NCBI GenBank assembly: GCA_044235825.1
Contig: JBIIHL010000051.1
Coordinates: forward strand, 1-8,873
Direction of reading: 5' to 3'
Source: CANGYM01 sp044235825
GTDB lineage: Bacteria > Pseudomonadota > Alphaproteobacteria > JAJTHO01 > CANGYM01
Length of the DNA stretch: 8,873 bases
Position numbers and translations under genes: made by a program. Shown one piece after another: positions 1 to 6,428 of the stretch (positions are counted from its first letter, which is position 1; each line of letters starts with the position of its first letter). The notes under the pieces are model-generated. The model ran no database searches and was not told the origin of the DNA. It worked only from the letters and a program-made list of their open reading frames with translations.

Positions 1-9
1 AATCTCTCC

Positions 10-37
10 TTGAACATTATACCAAAGGCACTAGAAT
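10..37 (+). promoter_or_regulatory. candidate sigma-70-type promoter for the cytochrome c gene
   Basis: TTGAAC (10-15) and TAGAAT (32-37) are separated by 16 bases. The -10 matches the consensus at five of six positions and the -35 at four of six. A start near 44 would give a leader of about 40 bases before the cytochrome gene and would drive it together with the HAD gene. The call rests on motif matching only. Confidence 0.4.
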
Positions 38-82
38 GCCCATCATGACAAGGTAAACAACCGTAAAAAGGGATGCTGACGC

Positions 83-634
83 ATGAAAGGCTTTGAGGGC
101 AATAAAATTTTCGCGGCCATTTTGGTGGCTATGATTTTGTACGTGGCCAGTGGTATTGTTTCTGAAACTGTGTTTCATGGGCCCCATGGCCATGCCAAGG
201 ACGCCCCCCGCGCCTATCCCGTGATGGACAGTCAACCGGCGGTGGCAGAAACCACGGCTGAGGCCCCCAAGGGTCCTGAGCCCATTGCGGCCTTGCTGGC
301 CTCCGCTGATATGGCGGCGGGGCAGGCCATAACGAAAAAATGCTCCGCCTGTCATAGCTTTGAAGAAGGCGGCCCCAACAAAGTGGGCCCCGGACTGTGG
401 AACATCGTCGGCCACCCAAAGGCCGCTGTGGCAGGGTATACCTATTCTGCGGCCTTAAAAGCCATGGCCACCGAATCATGGGATTATGAAAAGCTGAATG
501 CATTTTTATATCACCCCAAAGTTTATGCCCCAGGCACAAAAATGGCCTTTGTGGGTCTGCCCAATACCCAGGATCGCGCCAATCTGATTCTTTATCTGCG
601 TTCCCTCTCCAAAACCCCGCAGCCGTTGCCGTAA
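83..634 (+). CDS. membrane-anchored class I cytochrome c (CycM-like)
   Basis: This 183-residue c-type cytochrome should carry electrons on the periplasmic face of the inner membrane, typically between the bc1 complex and a terminal oxidase. Residues 9-26 are an uncleaved-looking hydrophobic anchor. They are followed by an Ala/Pro-rich linker (about 33-75) and a haem domain. The haem-attachment motif CSACH is at 87-91, with His91 as the proximal ligand. A KVGPGLWNIVG motif follows at about 100-110, and Met154 in GTKMAFVGL is the likely distal ligand. All class I landmarks are present and the length fits anchored CycM/c552 proteins. AAGGGA at 68-73 is a plausible ribosome binding site, slightly far from the ATG. 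The HAD gene follows 24 bases after the stop, so the two are probably co-transcribed. The class assignment is firm; the exact electron partner is inferred. Confidence 0.93.
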   Translation: MKGFEGNKIFAAILVAMILYVASGIVSETVFHGPHGHAKDAPRAYPVMDSQPAVAETTAEAPKGPEPIAALLASADMAAGQAITKKCSACHSFEEGGPNKVGPGLWNIVGHPKAAVAGYTYSAALKAMATESWDYEKLNAFLYHPKVYAPGTKMAFVGLPNTQDRANLILYLRSLSKTPQPLP

Positions 635-658
635 CATACATTTGGAATGGGGTTCGCC

Positions 659-1492
659 ATGCGTCCTTTGGTTGTGGATATGGATGGGACCCTCATCGGT
701 CATGATGTGACGGTGGCCCTTGTCTTTGCCGGCACGCGCACGTGGCCCCATCGTTTGTATCGGTTGCTGCGTTTATGGTTCACAAAGGGCGGGGGCATGG
801 CCAAGGATTCCTTGGTGTCAAAAGTCACCTTATCCCCCGAACGTCTGACCTATAACAGGGGGGTTGTGGCGTTGTGTCAAAAGGCCAAAGCCGAGGGCCG
901 GACGGTGGTTTTGGCCACAGCATCCCCCCAAATTTTGGCGCAGCGTGTGGCGGATCATTTGGGCTGTTTTGATCTGGTTTTGGGCAGTGATGCCACGGTA
1001 AACCTGAAATCACAGGCCAAGGCGCAGGCGCTGGTGGACCGCTACGGTGCAGGGGGTTTTGATTATGCCGGCAACAGCATGCAAGATCTGGCGGTGTGGA
1101 AACAGGCCCATACGGCCTATTTGGTGCATCCCGATTTTGGGGTTCAGGGGGCTTTGCTGAATGCCCATGACACCATTGTTCCCGTCAGTATGGATCCCAG
1201 CCTGATGGAATCCCTGCGCCGGCGGGTCTTTATGGCTCTGTTTGTGGCGATTATGGCGTTTTTGTGGGTGGTGTTTGGGCCCGATAAAACCTTGGGCCCC
1301 TTTTGGCCGGTGGGGATTTTTGTGTTTTGTCTGGGGGTGATGCTGCTGAAAGACATCCCCGATCAACAGGCCATGATGCAAAACAAAACGCCCCCCCTGT
1401 TGATCTATAGCCCCAAAATTCAGGCCCTTTTTAGCGCCCTTATGCTGATCGGATCTTTGGTCGCACTGGCGGTTATGCCGTTTTTGGTGTAG
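659..1492 (+). CDS. HAD-family phosphatase with three C-terminal membrane segments
   Basis: The N-terminal ~180 residues form a HAD hydrolase domain. Counting from the ATG at 659, motif I is DMDGT with Asp7 and Asp9, motif II lies in LATAS (about 86-90), the motif III lysine is Lys117 in NLKSQAK, and motif IV is YAGNSMQD with Asp143. This pattern, with the spacing NLKxxAK...FDYAGNS..DLxVW, closely resembles the HAD half of bacterial HAD-UbiA fusion proteins. Here there is no prenyltransferase. Instead there are three hydrophobic segments (about 190-207, 216-232 and 254-276) and the protein ends at 277 residues. Substrate unknown; a membrane-located phosphate ester is an inference. A longer reading from the ATG at 647 is possible, but GGAATGGGG at 644-652 is well placed only for 659. 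It lies 24 bases behind the cytochrome gene and is probably in the same operon. Confidence 0.88.
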   Translation: MRPLVVDMDGTLIGHDVTVALVFAGTRTWPHRLYRLLRLWFTKGGGMAKDSLVSKVTLSPERLTYNRGVVALCQKAKAEGRTVVLATASPQILAQRVADHLGCFDLVLGSDATVNLKSQAKAQALVDRYGAGGFDYAGNSMQDLAVWKQAHTAYLVHPDFGVQGALLNAHDTIVPVSMDPSLMESLRRRVFMALFVAIMAFLWVVFGPDKTLGPFWPVGIFVFCLGVMLLKDIPDQQAMMQNKTPPLLIYSPKIQALFSALMLIGSLVALAVMPFLV

Positions 1493-1542
1493 GGGTTTTA
1501 AAACCGTTTCTGAAGGTACACTTTTCAACACAATCAAAACAA

Positions 1543-1574
1543 TTGACATAAGCCCAGAGTTATGGCTCTATATA
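1543..1574 (+). promoter_or_regulatory. candidate promoter for the pentapeptide-repeat gene
   Basis: A perfect -35 TTGACA (1543-1548) precedes a run of alternating TA (1569-1580) that supplies several -10-like hexamers. The first TATATA, at 1569-1574, is 20 bases from the -35, longer than ideal, so the exact -10 is uncertain. The position, 30-60 bases before a gene with a good ribosome binding site, suggests that the pentapeptide gene is transcribed on its own. Confidence 0.5.
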
Positions 1575-1606
1575 TATAAAATTGATTTTTATATTAGGAT
1601 AAAATC

Positions 1607-2584
1607 ATGGGCACCCCGTATTCCATCCAAGACTTCCGTTGTGATGTTCAGGCATTGCCCCCTCTGGATTTGGATAAGGCGACTGCAGAGGAGCGTAGTA
1701 AACGCGGCAAATTAATTAGGGAATATATTGATAACCTTCCGAAGACCCCTGAAGGCAAGCCTGATTTATCTGGCGCTGATTTGTCTGGTCTTAACTTTGC
1801 GTTCGCCGATTTGTTTGGAGTCGACCTAACTGGGGCAGACCTAACTGGGGCCAGCTTGTATCTGGCTGGAATACAATTTGCAAACCTTGAAAACGCCATA
1901 ATGAGAGATACGGACCTGAGGGGGGTTCAGGCCTTCTCTGCCAACCTGACAGGGGCTGACGTAACAGGCGCCCGTTTGGATCCCATAGTTTCTGATGGCA
2001 AATCACCTATTTATCCCAACTTTTTGGTGGCTAATTTACTAAGAATAAAGGGACTTTTGGGTGGAAGCCAGGATTCTGATCAACAGACAGCCGAGCGTTT
2101 TATTCAAATAGACCATTACACAACCTTGATTGATGATGAACGACCAGAAAAAGGTTTTCCCGATGAACTCCTCATTTTCTTTTTGTTTAACGAAAACTTA
2201 AATAATGCGCTAGATAAATACCTTGAAAATCAAGCCACTGTAGATTCCTCGCAAGAAGGTTATAGTGCAGTAAAGGGAAGTATAGATAACGCGATAGGGG
2301 AATGGGAGCGTTTTTTTGAATCCTGCGAGCCTAAGAGTAATGAATCTGTTGTTACGGTTCCACTGGGTAATAGCCTTAACCTTGTTTTAGAGGCCCGAAA
2401 CTTCGACGCGTGGCGCAACGATATTATAGGCGAAATCCGTCTTCAGTATGGGTGGATTATAGCAGACCTTAGTCAAGGTGATGACCCCGCATCCTACCGT
2501 TGGCTCAAGAGTTTCAGCGATAACACTCCTGCGAATTTAGGGCTTTTAAGAGAAATGATTAAGAAAAACGATGGCCTAGGATAA
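1607..2584 (+). CDS. pentapeptide-repeat protein with unrecognised C-terminal domain
   Basis: The protein has 325 residues. Residues 53-126 hold about a dozen A(D/N)LxG-type pentapeptides (for example LSGADLSG, LTGADLTGAS, SANLTGADVTGA). These are known to fold as a right-handed quadrilateral beta helix. The first 50 residues are polar with a charged helix (about 24-42). Residues 155-325 are a non-repetitive, acidic, probably helical/mixed domain that I do not recognise. It is rich in Trp, Asn and Asp, with GEWERFFESC at about 231-240. There is no signal peptide or membrane segment, so it is probably cytoplasmic. AGGA at 1596-1599, seven bases before the ATG, supports the start. Codon use (AGA, ATA, TTA, AAT) is more AT-rich than in flanking genes, which suggests acquisition by transfer. 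The repeat is certain; no function can be assigned. Confidence 0.85.
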   Translation: MGTPYSIQDFRCDVQALPPLDLDKATAEERSKRGKLIREYIDNLPKTPEGKPDLSGADLSGLNFAFADLFGVDLTGADLTGASLYLAGIQFANLENAIMRDTDLRGVQAFSANLTGADVTGARLDPIVSDGKSPIYPNFLVANLLRIKGLLGGSQDSDQQTAERFIQIDHYTTLIDDERPEKGFPDELLIFFLFNENLNNALDKYLENQATVDSSQEGYSAVKGSIDNAIGEWERFFESCEPKSNESVVTVPLGNSLNLVLEARNFDAWRNDIIGEIRLQYGWIIADLSQGDDPASYRWLKSFSDNTPANLGLLREMIKKNDGLG

Positions 2585-2621
2585 GCCAAGCCCCGTCTGT
2601 GTTATCCCAGAAAAACCAAGG

Positions 2622-2652
2622 TTGATACGGTTCATATAATCTGTTTTATAAT
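2622..2652 (+). promoter_or_regulatory. possible sigma-70-type promoter upstream of fliD
   Basis: Two perfect TATAAT hexamers occur at 2635-2640 and 2647-2652, with TTGATA at 2622-2627. The second hexamer is 19 bases from the -35, a loose fit. The site sits in the 163-base gap between the pentapeptide gene and fliD, upstream of the sigma-54 element. It could be a weak second promoter or just an AT-rich stretch. Confidence 0.3.
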
Positions 2653-2678
2653 CAATTCCCCTCACTCCCCCCACCCTC

Positions 2679-2694
2679 TGGCCCCCTTTTTGCA
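2679..2694 (+). promoter_or_regulatory. sigma-54 (RpoN) -24/-12 promoter for fliD-fliS
   Basis: TGGCCCCCTTTTTGCA matches the sigma-54 pattern TGGCAYR-N4-TTGCW. The invariant GG (2680-2681) and GC (2692-2693) have exactly the canonical separation, and the -12 half TTGCA is perfect. The -24 half departs from consensus only in the bases after TGGC. Transcription would begin near 2705, about 43 bases before the fliD ATG. Sigma-54 control of late flagellar genes is established in Caulobacter and other bacteria, which agrees with the gene downstream. Confidence 0.65.
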
Positions 2695-2747
2695 TCCCTA
2701 AGGCACCACCCCATGATTTACCCTTTGTTCATCACTAGGGGTGTAAC

Positions 2748-4508
2748 ATGGGTTCATCAAAGAATCGTGCGGACAGGGAAGCAATGGCCGATATCAGCTT
2801 TGGAAACATTAACATTAACGACAATGGGTCCATTAACCTGTCATCCAAGGTTTTGGGCGTGGACCTGAATGAATTGGTGGATGGATTTGTTAAGGCCAAA
2901 AGCGTCCCCATCAGCCGAAAAGAGGTTGAGGTTTCCAAAAAAAGTGCCACCCTTGCCGCCTATGAAGAGTATGAGGGCCTGTTAAGCGCCCTGAAAAACC
3001 CCGCCAGCAATTTACGGCGGCCCAGTCTGGCCCAAGGTGGAACGGATGTTTTTGGCCAAAACATCGCGTATTCCACATCATCATCGGGCGCAACGTCCAC
3101 GGCCATTACAGTGACACCCAAAACTGCAACGCCCCTTGGCACCTATAGCCTGACGGTGAATCGATTGGCCAAATCAGATGCTGTGCTCAGCAGTGCGGTC
3201 GATACCTTTTCCAATCAAGAAGATCCCCTGATTACCGCCACCGGAACGCTGTCCGTTGGCGGCACCGCGATTTCTGTCACGGCGGGGGATAGTTTAAAAA
3301 CCGTGGTGGATGCCATCAACGCCCAAACCAGCACCACCAAGGTCCGCGCCCAGATCGTGGATTTGGGCAACAGCACCTATCGTTTAAATTTATCTGCCAC
3401 AGAAACGGGTAAAGCCATCACCCTGACGGGGTCCGATGCGGGGGTTTTGGATGATTTGAACCTCAGTGCGTTGGGGTCTGGGGAAACCGATGCCTCCTTA
3501 TCCGCAGAGGTTGTGTATAACGGCGTCACCGTCACCCGCAGCAGCAACACCATCAAGGATTTGATCCCCAGTGCCTCCATTGATTTGTTTTCCGCCAATC
3601 CGCTGGATAAAATTCGGATTTCTGTGGAAACCAACAACCAAAACGTTCGCTCTCAGGTGGATGCGTTTGTTGAGGCCTATAACGCCCTGCGGGATTTTTA
3701 TGACACCCAAACCCTTGTCAACGGGGATGGAACGGTTCCAAAAACATCGATTCTGGTGAATCAATCGGCCTTTCGGGGTTCCTTTTTGGGTCTGGAAACG
3801 GTGTTAACGGGTGGTGTTTCTGGGATCTCTTCCGTAAACAGCCTTCGTGATGTTGGCATTACCCTGGATGATAACAACCGGTTGGTTGTGGATGATGTAA
3901 AGCTGAACGATGCCATTGTGGATAAGGGCGATGCGGTGTCCAAACTGTTTGGATTTACCAGCAGCAGCAGCAACAGCGATTTTTTTGTGGCGCGGCGTCC
4001 GGAGTCTTTAAAATCCTCTTTGGGCAATGGCGATATCACTGTGCGGGTGTTGGAAACCGATGCCTTAGGCAAACCCACCAAAGCGGAAATGGTGGTGGCG
4101 GGGGTGACCTATGATTCGACAAAAGTCACCATTTCCCAAGGGGGCGCCATTGTCCCCCCAGAGGGCATTGGTCTGGATGGGGCCCGTTTTGGATATACAG
4201 GGGGTGTTGTCACCTTGGGCAGTCCCAAAACCTCCACCATCAAAATGACCCAAGGGATTGCCGATCAGGCCGCCAGTTATCTGGATAAAACCCTCAGCAT
4301 AGACGGTATTATCGCCAACCAGAAAGAAAGCGTTAAAAAAGACATTGACAACATCGACGCCCAAATTGCCACCCTGAAAATCCAAGTGTTGGATTATGAA
4401 AAAACTCTGCGGTCGTCTTTGCAGAATACAGAAAACCGTGTTTCCCAGCTGACCGCCACGCAGAATTTTCTTAAGGCCCAGACGGATGCCTTAAACTCAA
4501 ATAATTAA
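2748..4508 (+). CDS. fliD: flagellar filament-capping protein FliD (hook-associated protein 2)
   Basis: FliD forms the cap at the growing tip of the flagellar filament and guides flagellin folding outside the cell. The N-terminal D0/D1 region shows the family pattern VLGVDLNELVDGFV (35-48), followed by a helix with SKKSATLAAYEEYEGLLSAL (64-83). The middle (about 107-440) is Ser/Thr/Ala/Gly-rich beta domain material, with VEAYNALRDFYDTQT near 307-321 as in other FliD proteins. The last ~80 residues are a heptad-rich coiled coil (about 505-586). The length of 586 is usual to slightly long. Two starts are possible: 2748 (AGGGGT at 2737-2742) and 2784 (MADISFGNI, AGGGA at 2775-2779). Even the shorter form has about 20 residues more than usual before the conserved D0 motif. 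A probable sigma-54 promoter precedes it and fliS follows after 44 bases. No signal peptide is seen, as expected for type III export. Confidence 0.93.
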   Translation: MGSSKNRADREAMADISFGNININDNGSINLSSKVLGVDLNELVDGFVKAKSVPISRKEVEVSKKSATLAAYEEYEGLLSALKNPASNLRRPSLAQGGTDVFGQNIAYSTSSSGATSTAITVTPKTATPLGTYSLTVNRLAKSDAVLSSAVDTFSNQEDPLITATGTLSVGGTAISVTAGDSLKTVVDAINAQTSTTKVRAQIVDLGNSTYRLNLSATETGKAITLTGSDAGVLDDLNLSALGSGETDASLSAEVVYNGVTVTRSSNTIKDLIPSASIDLFSANPLDKIRISVETNNQNVRSQVDAFVEAYNALRDFYDTQTLVNGDGTVPKTSILVNQSAFRGSFLGLETVLTGGVSGISSVNSLRDVGITLDDNNRLVVDDVKLNDAIVDKGDAVSKLFGFTSSSSNSDFFVARRPESLKSSLGNGDITVRVLETDALGKPTKAEMVVAGVTYDSTKVTISQGGAIVPPEGIGLDGARFGYTGGVVTLGSPKTSTIKMTQGIADQAASYLDKTLSIDGIIANQKESVKKDIDNIDAQIATLKIQVLDYEKTLRSSLQNTENRVSQLTATQNFLKAQTDALNSNN

Positions 4509-4552
4509 CGCCCCATAACCGTTTTTTATCTTTTTTGGACTACGATTGAGGG

Positions 4553-4945
4553 ATGTATAAAAAACACGCCCAAAGTGCCTATCAGGCCACGAATGTTTCC
4601 AGCCTACCCCCAGGGGAGCAGATTGCCCGTCTGATGGAAAAAGGGGCCAGCTATATCAAACAGGCCAAAATTCATGTTTTGGCCAACGAATACGAAGCCC
4701 GTTACAACGAAACAGAAAAATGCATGACCATAGTCACGGGGCTGATGGGATGTCTGGACCGCAACCCCGCCACGGATCAAATGTGCGATGTTCTGGAAAA
4801 TTATTACCAGTTTGTCCAAACCATGCTGGCCAAAATCAACATCAACAATGACCCCCAGATTTGTGATGCCGTTATTGATTCCATGACCACCATGGCCGAC
4901 ACGTGGCGGCAGATTCAAAAGGTTTGCGAAAAAGGGGAGGATTAA
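4553..4945 (+). CDS. fliS: flagellar export chaperone FliS
   Basis: This 130-residue, mostly helical protein fits FliS, the cytoplasmic chaperone that binds the flagellin C-terminus and delivers it to the flagellar export machine. The N-terminal YQATNVSSLPPGEQIARLM (10-28) corresponds to the family's AYQ..N.V.TASPEELI..L pattern. It is followed by a helix with ASYIKQAKIHV, then a C-terminal TWRQIQKVCEKG like the usual TW.EA. tail. The family-typical length and the position directly after fliD support the call. An in-frame TGA lies two codons before the ATG, so no upstream start exists. The purine run GAGGG abuts the ATG, too close for a normal Shine-Dalgarno, and GGAC at 4537-4540 is rather far away. 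Translation may depend on coupling with fliD. The sequence is divergent and I recognise it mainly by pattern plus context. Confidence 0.85.
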   Translation: MYKKHAQSAYQATNVSSLPPGEQIARLMEKGASYIKQAKIHVLANEYEARYNETEKCMTIVTGLMGCLDRNPATDQMCDVLENYYQFVQTMLAKININNDPQICDAVIDSMTTMADTWRQIQKVCEKGED

Positions 4946-4947
4946 AG

Positions 4948-4968
4948 GACAGATCCCCGATCCCTGTC
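4948..4968. terminator. small hairpin between convergent fliS and purB
   Basis: GACAGATC (4948-4955) pairs with GATC-cc-TGTC (4959-4968) around a CCC loop, leaving a two-base bulge. It fills the 21-base gap between the fliS and purB stops and overlaps the purB stop codon. It could act on both transcripts, but no T-run follows on either strand, so a classical intrinsic terminator is not shown. Confidence 0.3.
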
Positions 4969-6262
4969 ACCCCAGAACCCGCGCAAAAATCTCGTCCACA
5001 TAACGCAAATGGTGGGCATCATCACACAGAACCACCAGGGTTTCCGCAGGGATATAGACCGTGATGGCCGGATCGGATTGCAGACGCTGGCAGAACAGCC
5101 CCCCCTGATGCCACGTGTCCATGGCATTTTTTTGCACCAAGGCATAGGCATCTTCGCGGCTGCACCCCCGCTGCGTCAGTTCCAGCAGAATCCTTTGGGA
5201 TGCATGCAGGCCCCCCAAGGAATCCAGATTATTTTTCATCTGATCCGGATACACCTGCAACATCTCAACAACACCCGCCGCGCGGTGCAGGGCAAAATCT
5301 AGGGCAATGCACGCCGCCGGCAGCAGGGTGCGCTCGACTGAGGAATGGGAAATATCCCGCTCGTGCCACAGCGCCACGTTTTCCAGGGCCGGAATCACCG
5401 CCGCGCGAATCACGCGGGCCAACCCCGTTAAGTTTTCCGTCAAAACGGGATTGCGTTTGTGGGGCATGGCCGAGGATCCCTTTTGCCCCTTGGCAAAATA
5501 CTCCTCAGCCTCCCGCACTTCGGTGCGTTGCAGGTGGCGAATTTCCGTGGCCAGACGCTCTAAACTGCTGGCAATCCCCCCCATAACCCCCACGAGAAAG
5601 GCATGACGGTCCCGCGGGATGACCTGTGTGGAAATGGGCTCGGGCGTCAGGCCCAGTTTTTCGGCGACATAGCTTTCGACTGATGGCGGGATGTTGGCAA
5701 ACGTGCCCACAGCCCCCGAAATGGCGCAGGTGGCAATATGGGACCGCGCATACAGCAGGCGGGATTTTTGCCGGTCCATTTCCGCATAAAACGTTAGCAT
5801 TTTCAGGCCAAAGGTGATGGGTTCCGCATGAATCCCATGGCTGCGGCCAATGCACAGGGTTGTTTTGTGGGTCAGGGCTTTGTCTTTCAGCGCCGCCAGC
5901 AAACGGTCCAGCCCCTGCAGCCACAAATCCACCATCTGGGTCAACTGAACGGACAGACAGGTATCCAAAACATCCGAAGACGTCATGCCCTGATGCACGT
6001 ACCGCGCCTTTTCCCCCGACAATTCGGCAATGTGGGTTAAAAAGGCGATGACGTCATGCTTGGTGGTGGCTTCAATCTCTAAAATGCGGGCGGAATTGAT
6101 GCGATCGCGGGCGGGTTTCATGGCCTCTGCCACGCCCTCGGGGATAATCCCCAAAACTTCCAGTTTTTGGGCGGCGTAGTATTCAATATCAAACCAGATG
6201 CGAAACCGGTTTTCGTCGGTGAAAATGGCCGTGGCTTCGGCGCGGCTATAGCGGGGAATCAT
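4967..6262 (-). CDS. purB: adenylosuccinate lyase
   Basis: PurB catalyses two fumarate-releasing steps of purine synthesis: SAICAR to AICAR, and adenylosuccinate to AMP. It acts in the cytosol as a homotetramer. Counting from MIPRYSR at 6262, the fumarase/aspartase-superfamily signature GSSAMPHKRNP is at about 262-272. TSSDVLDT is at 94-101, and the conserved GRSHGIHAEP, carrying the catalytic-region histidines, is at 139-148. The length of 431 is normal and the three-region lyase layout is intact. Homologues generally begin MIPRYS, which favours 6262; 6265 and 6283 are in-frame alternatives. None of the three has a clear ribosome binding site. The gene converges on fliS and diverges from the transporter gene. 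The assignment is secure; only the start is open. Confidence 0.95.
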   Translation of the reverse strand: MIPRYSRAEATAIFTDENRFRIWFDIEYYAAQKLEVLGIIPEGVAEAMKPARDRINSARILEIEATTKHDVIAFLTHIAELSGEKARYVHQGMTSSDVLDTCLSVQLTQMVDLWLQGLDRLLAALKDKALTHKTTLCIGRSHGIHAEPITFGLKMLTFYAEMDRQKSRLLYARSHIATCAISGAVGTFANIPPSVESYVAEKLGLTPEPISTQVIPRDRHAFLVGVMGGIASSLERLATEIRHLQRTEVREAEEYFAKGQKGSSAMPHKRNPVLTENLTGLARVIRAAVIPALENVALWHERDISHSSVERTLLPAACIALDFALHRAAGVVEMLQVYPDQMKNNLDSLGGLHASQRILLELTQRGCSREDAYALVQKNAMDTWHQGGLFCQRLQSDPAITVYIPAETLVVLCDDAHHLRYVDEIFARVLG

Positions 6263-6298
6263 CATAATGTCAGAACCATCCATAAAGGCAACACCGGC

Positions 6299-6328
6299 AC
6301 TTTAGGGTTTAGGGGTCTTAGCTGTCAA
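6299..6328 (-). promoter_or_regulatory. candidate promoter for purB
   Basis: On the minus strand a perfect CTTGACA (-35 hexamer 6328-6323) is followed after 18 bases by TAAAGT (6304-6299), which matches the -10 consensus at four of six positions. A transcript starting near 6292 would reach the purB ATG at 6262 with a leader of about 30 bases. It would leave under 10 bases before the ATG at 6283, which is weak support for the shorter protein. Confidence 0.45.
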
Positions 6329-6428
6329 GGAGAAGCCTTTTTCAAATCCCCAAAGAAAACCATTGCAATTCCAAACGAAAAAGGCATTTCATTGCCTGTT
6401 GATTGTTTCGTTGGGTCTTTTGCTGTTT

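Noticed and set aside
129..641. Leftward open frame of 170 codons opposite the cytochrome c gene
   Set aside because: The cytochrome frame carries a complete haem-binding protein, and the antisense product is Pro/Arg/Trp-rich without any recognisable motif.
1494..1505. Perfect palindrome GGTTTTAAAACC just after the HAD gene stop
   Set aside because: As RNA it has almost no loop room and a weak stem, and no T-run follows, so I do not call it a terminator. It could be a protein site, but nothing else supports that.
3959..3977. CAG-type triplet run inside fliD
   Set aside because: It encodes a short Ser-rich stretch in frame. Any slippage by one unit would keep the frame, so it is not a convincing phase-variation tract.
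5009..5606. Several rightward open frames of 97-128 codons opposite purB
   Set aside because: purB is intact and clearly coding on the other strand. These frames have the Pro/Arg/Gln-rich composition typical of antisense shadows, with no ribosome binding sites that stand out.
6302..6313. TTAGGGTTTAGG, found again at 8243-8254
   Set aside because: A 12-base match between two places in a window of this size is expected by chance, and the surrounding bases differ. It is not evidence for a dispersed repeat or telomere-like element.
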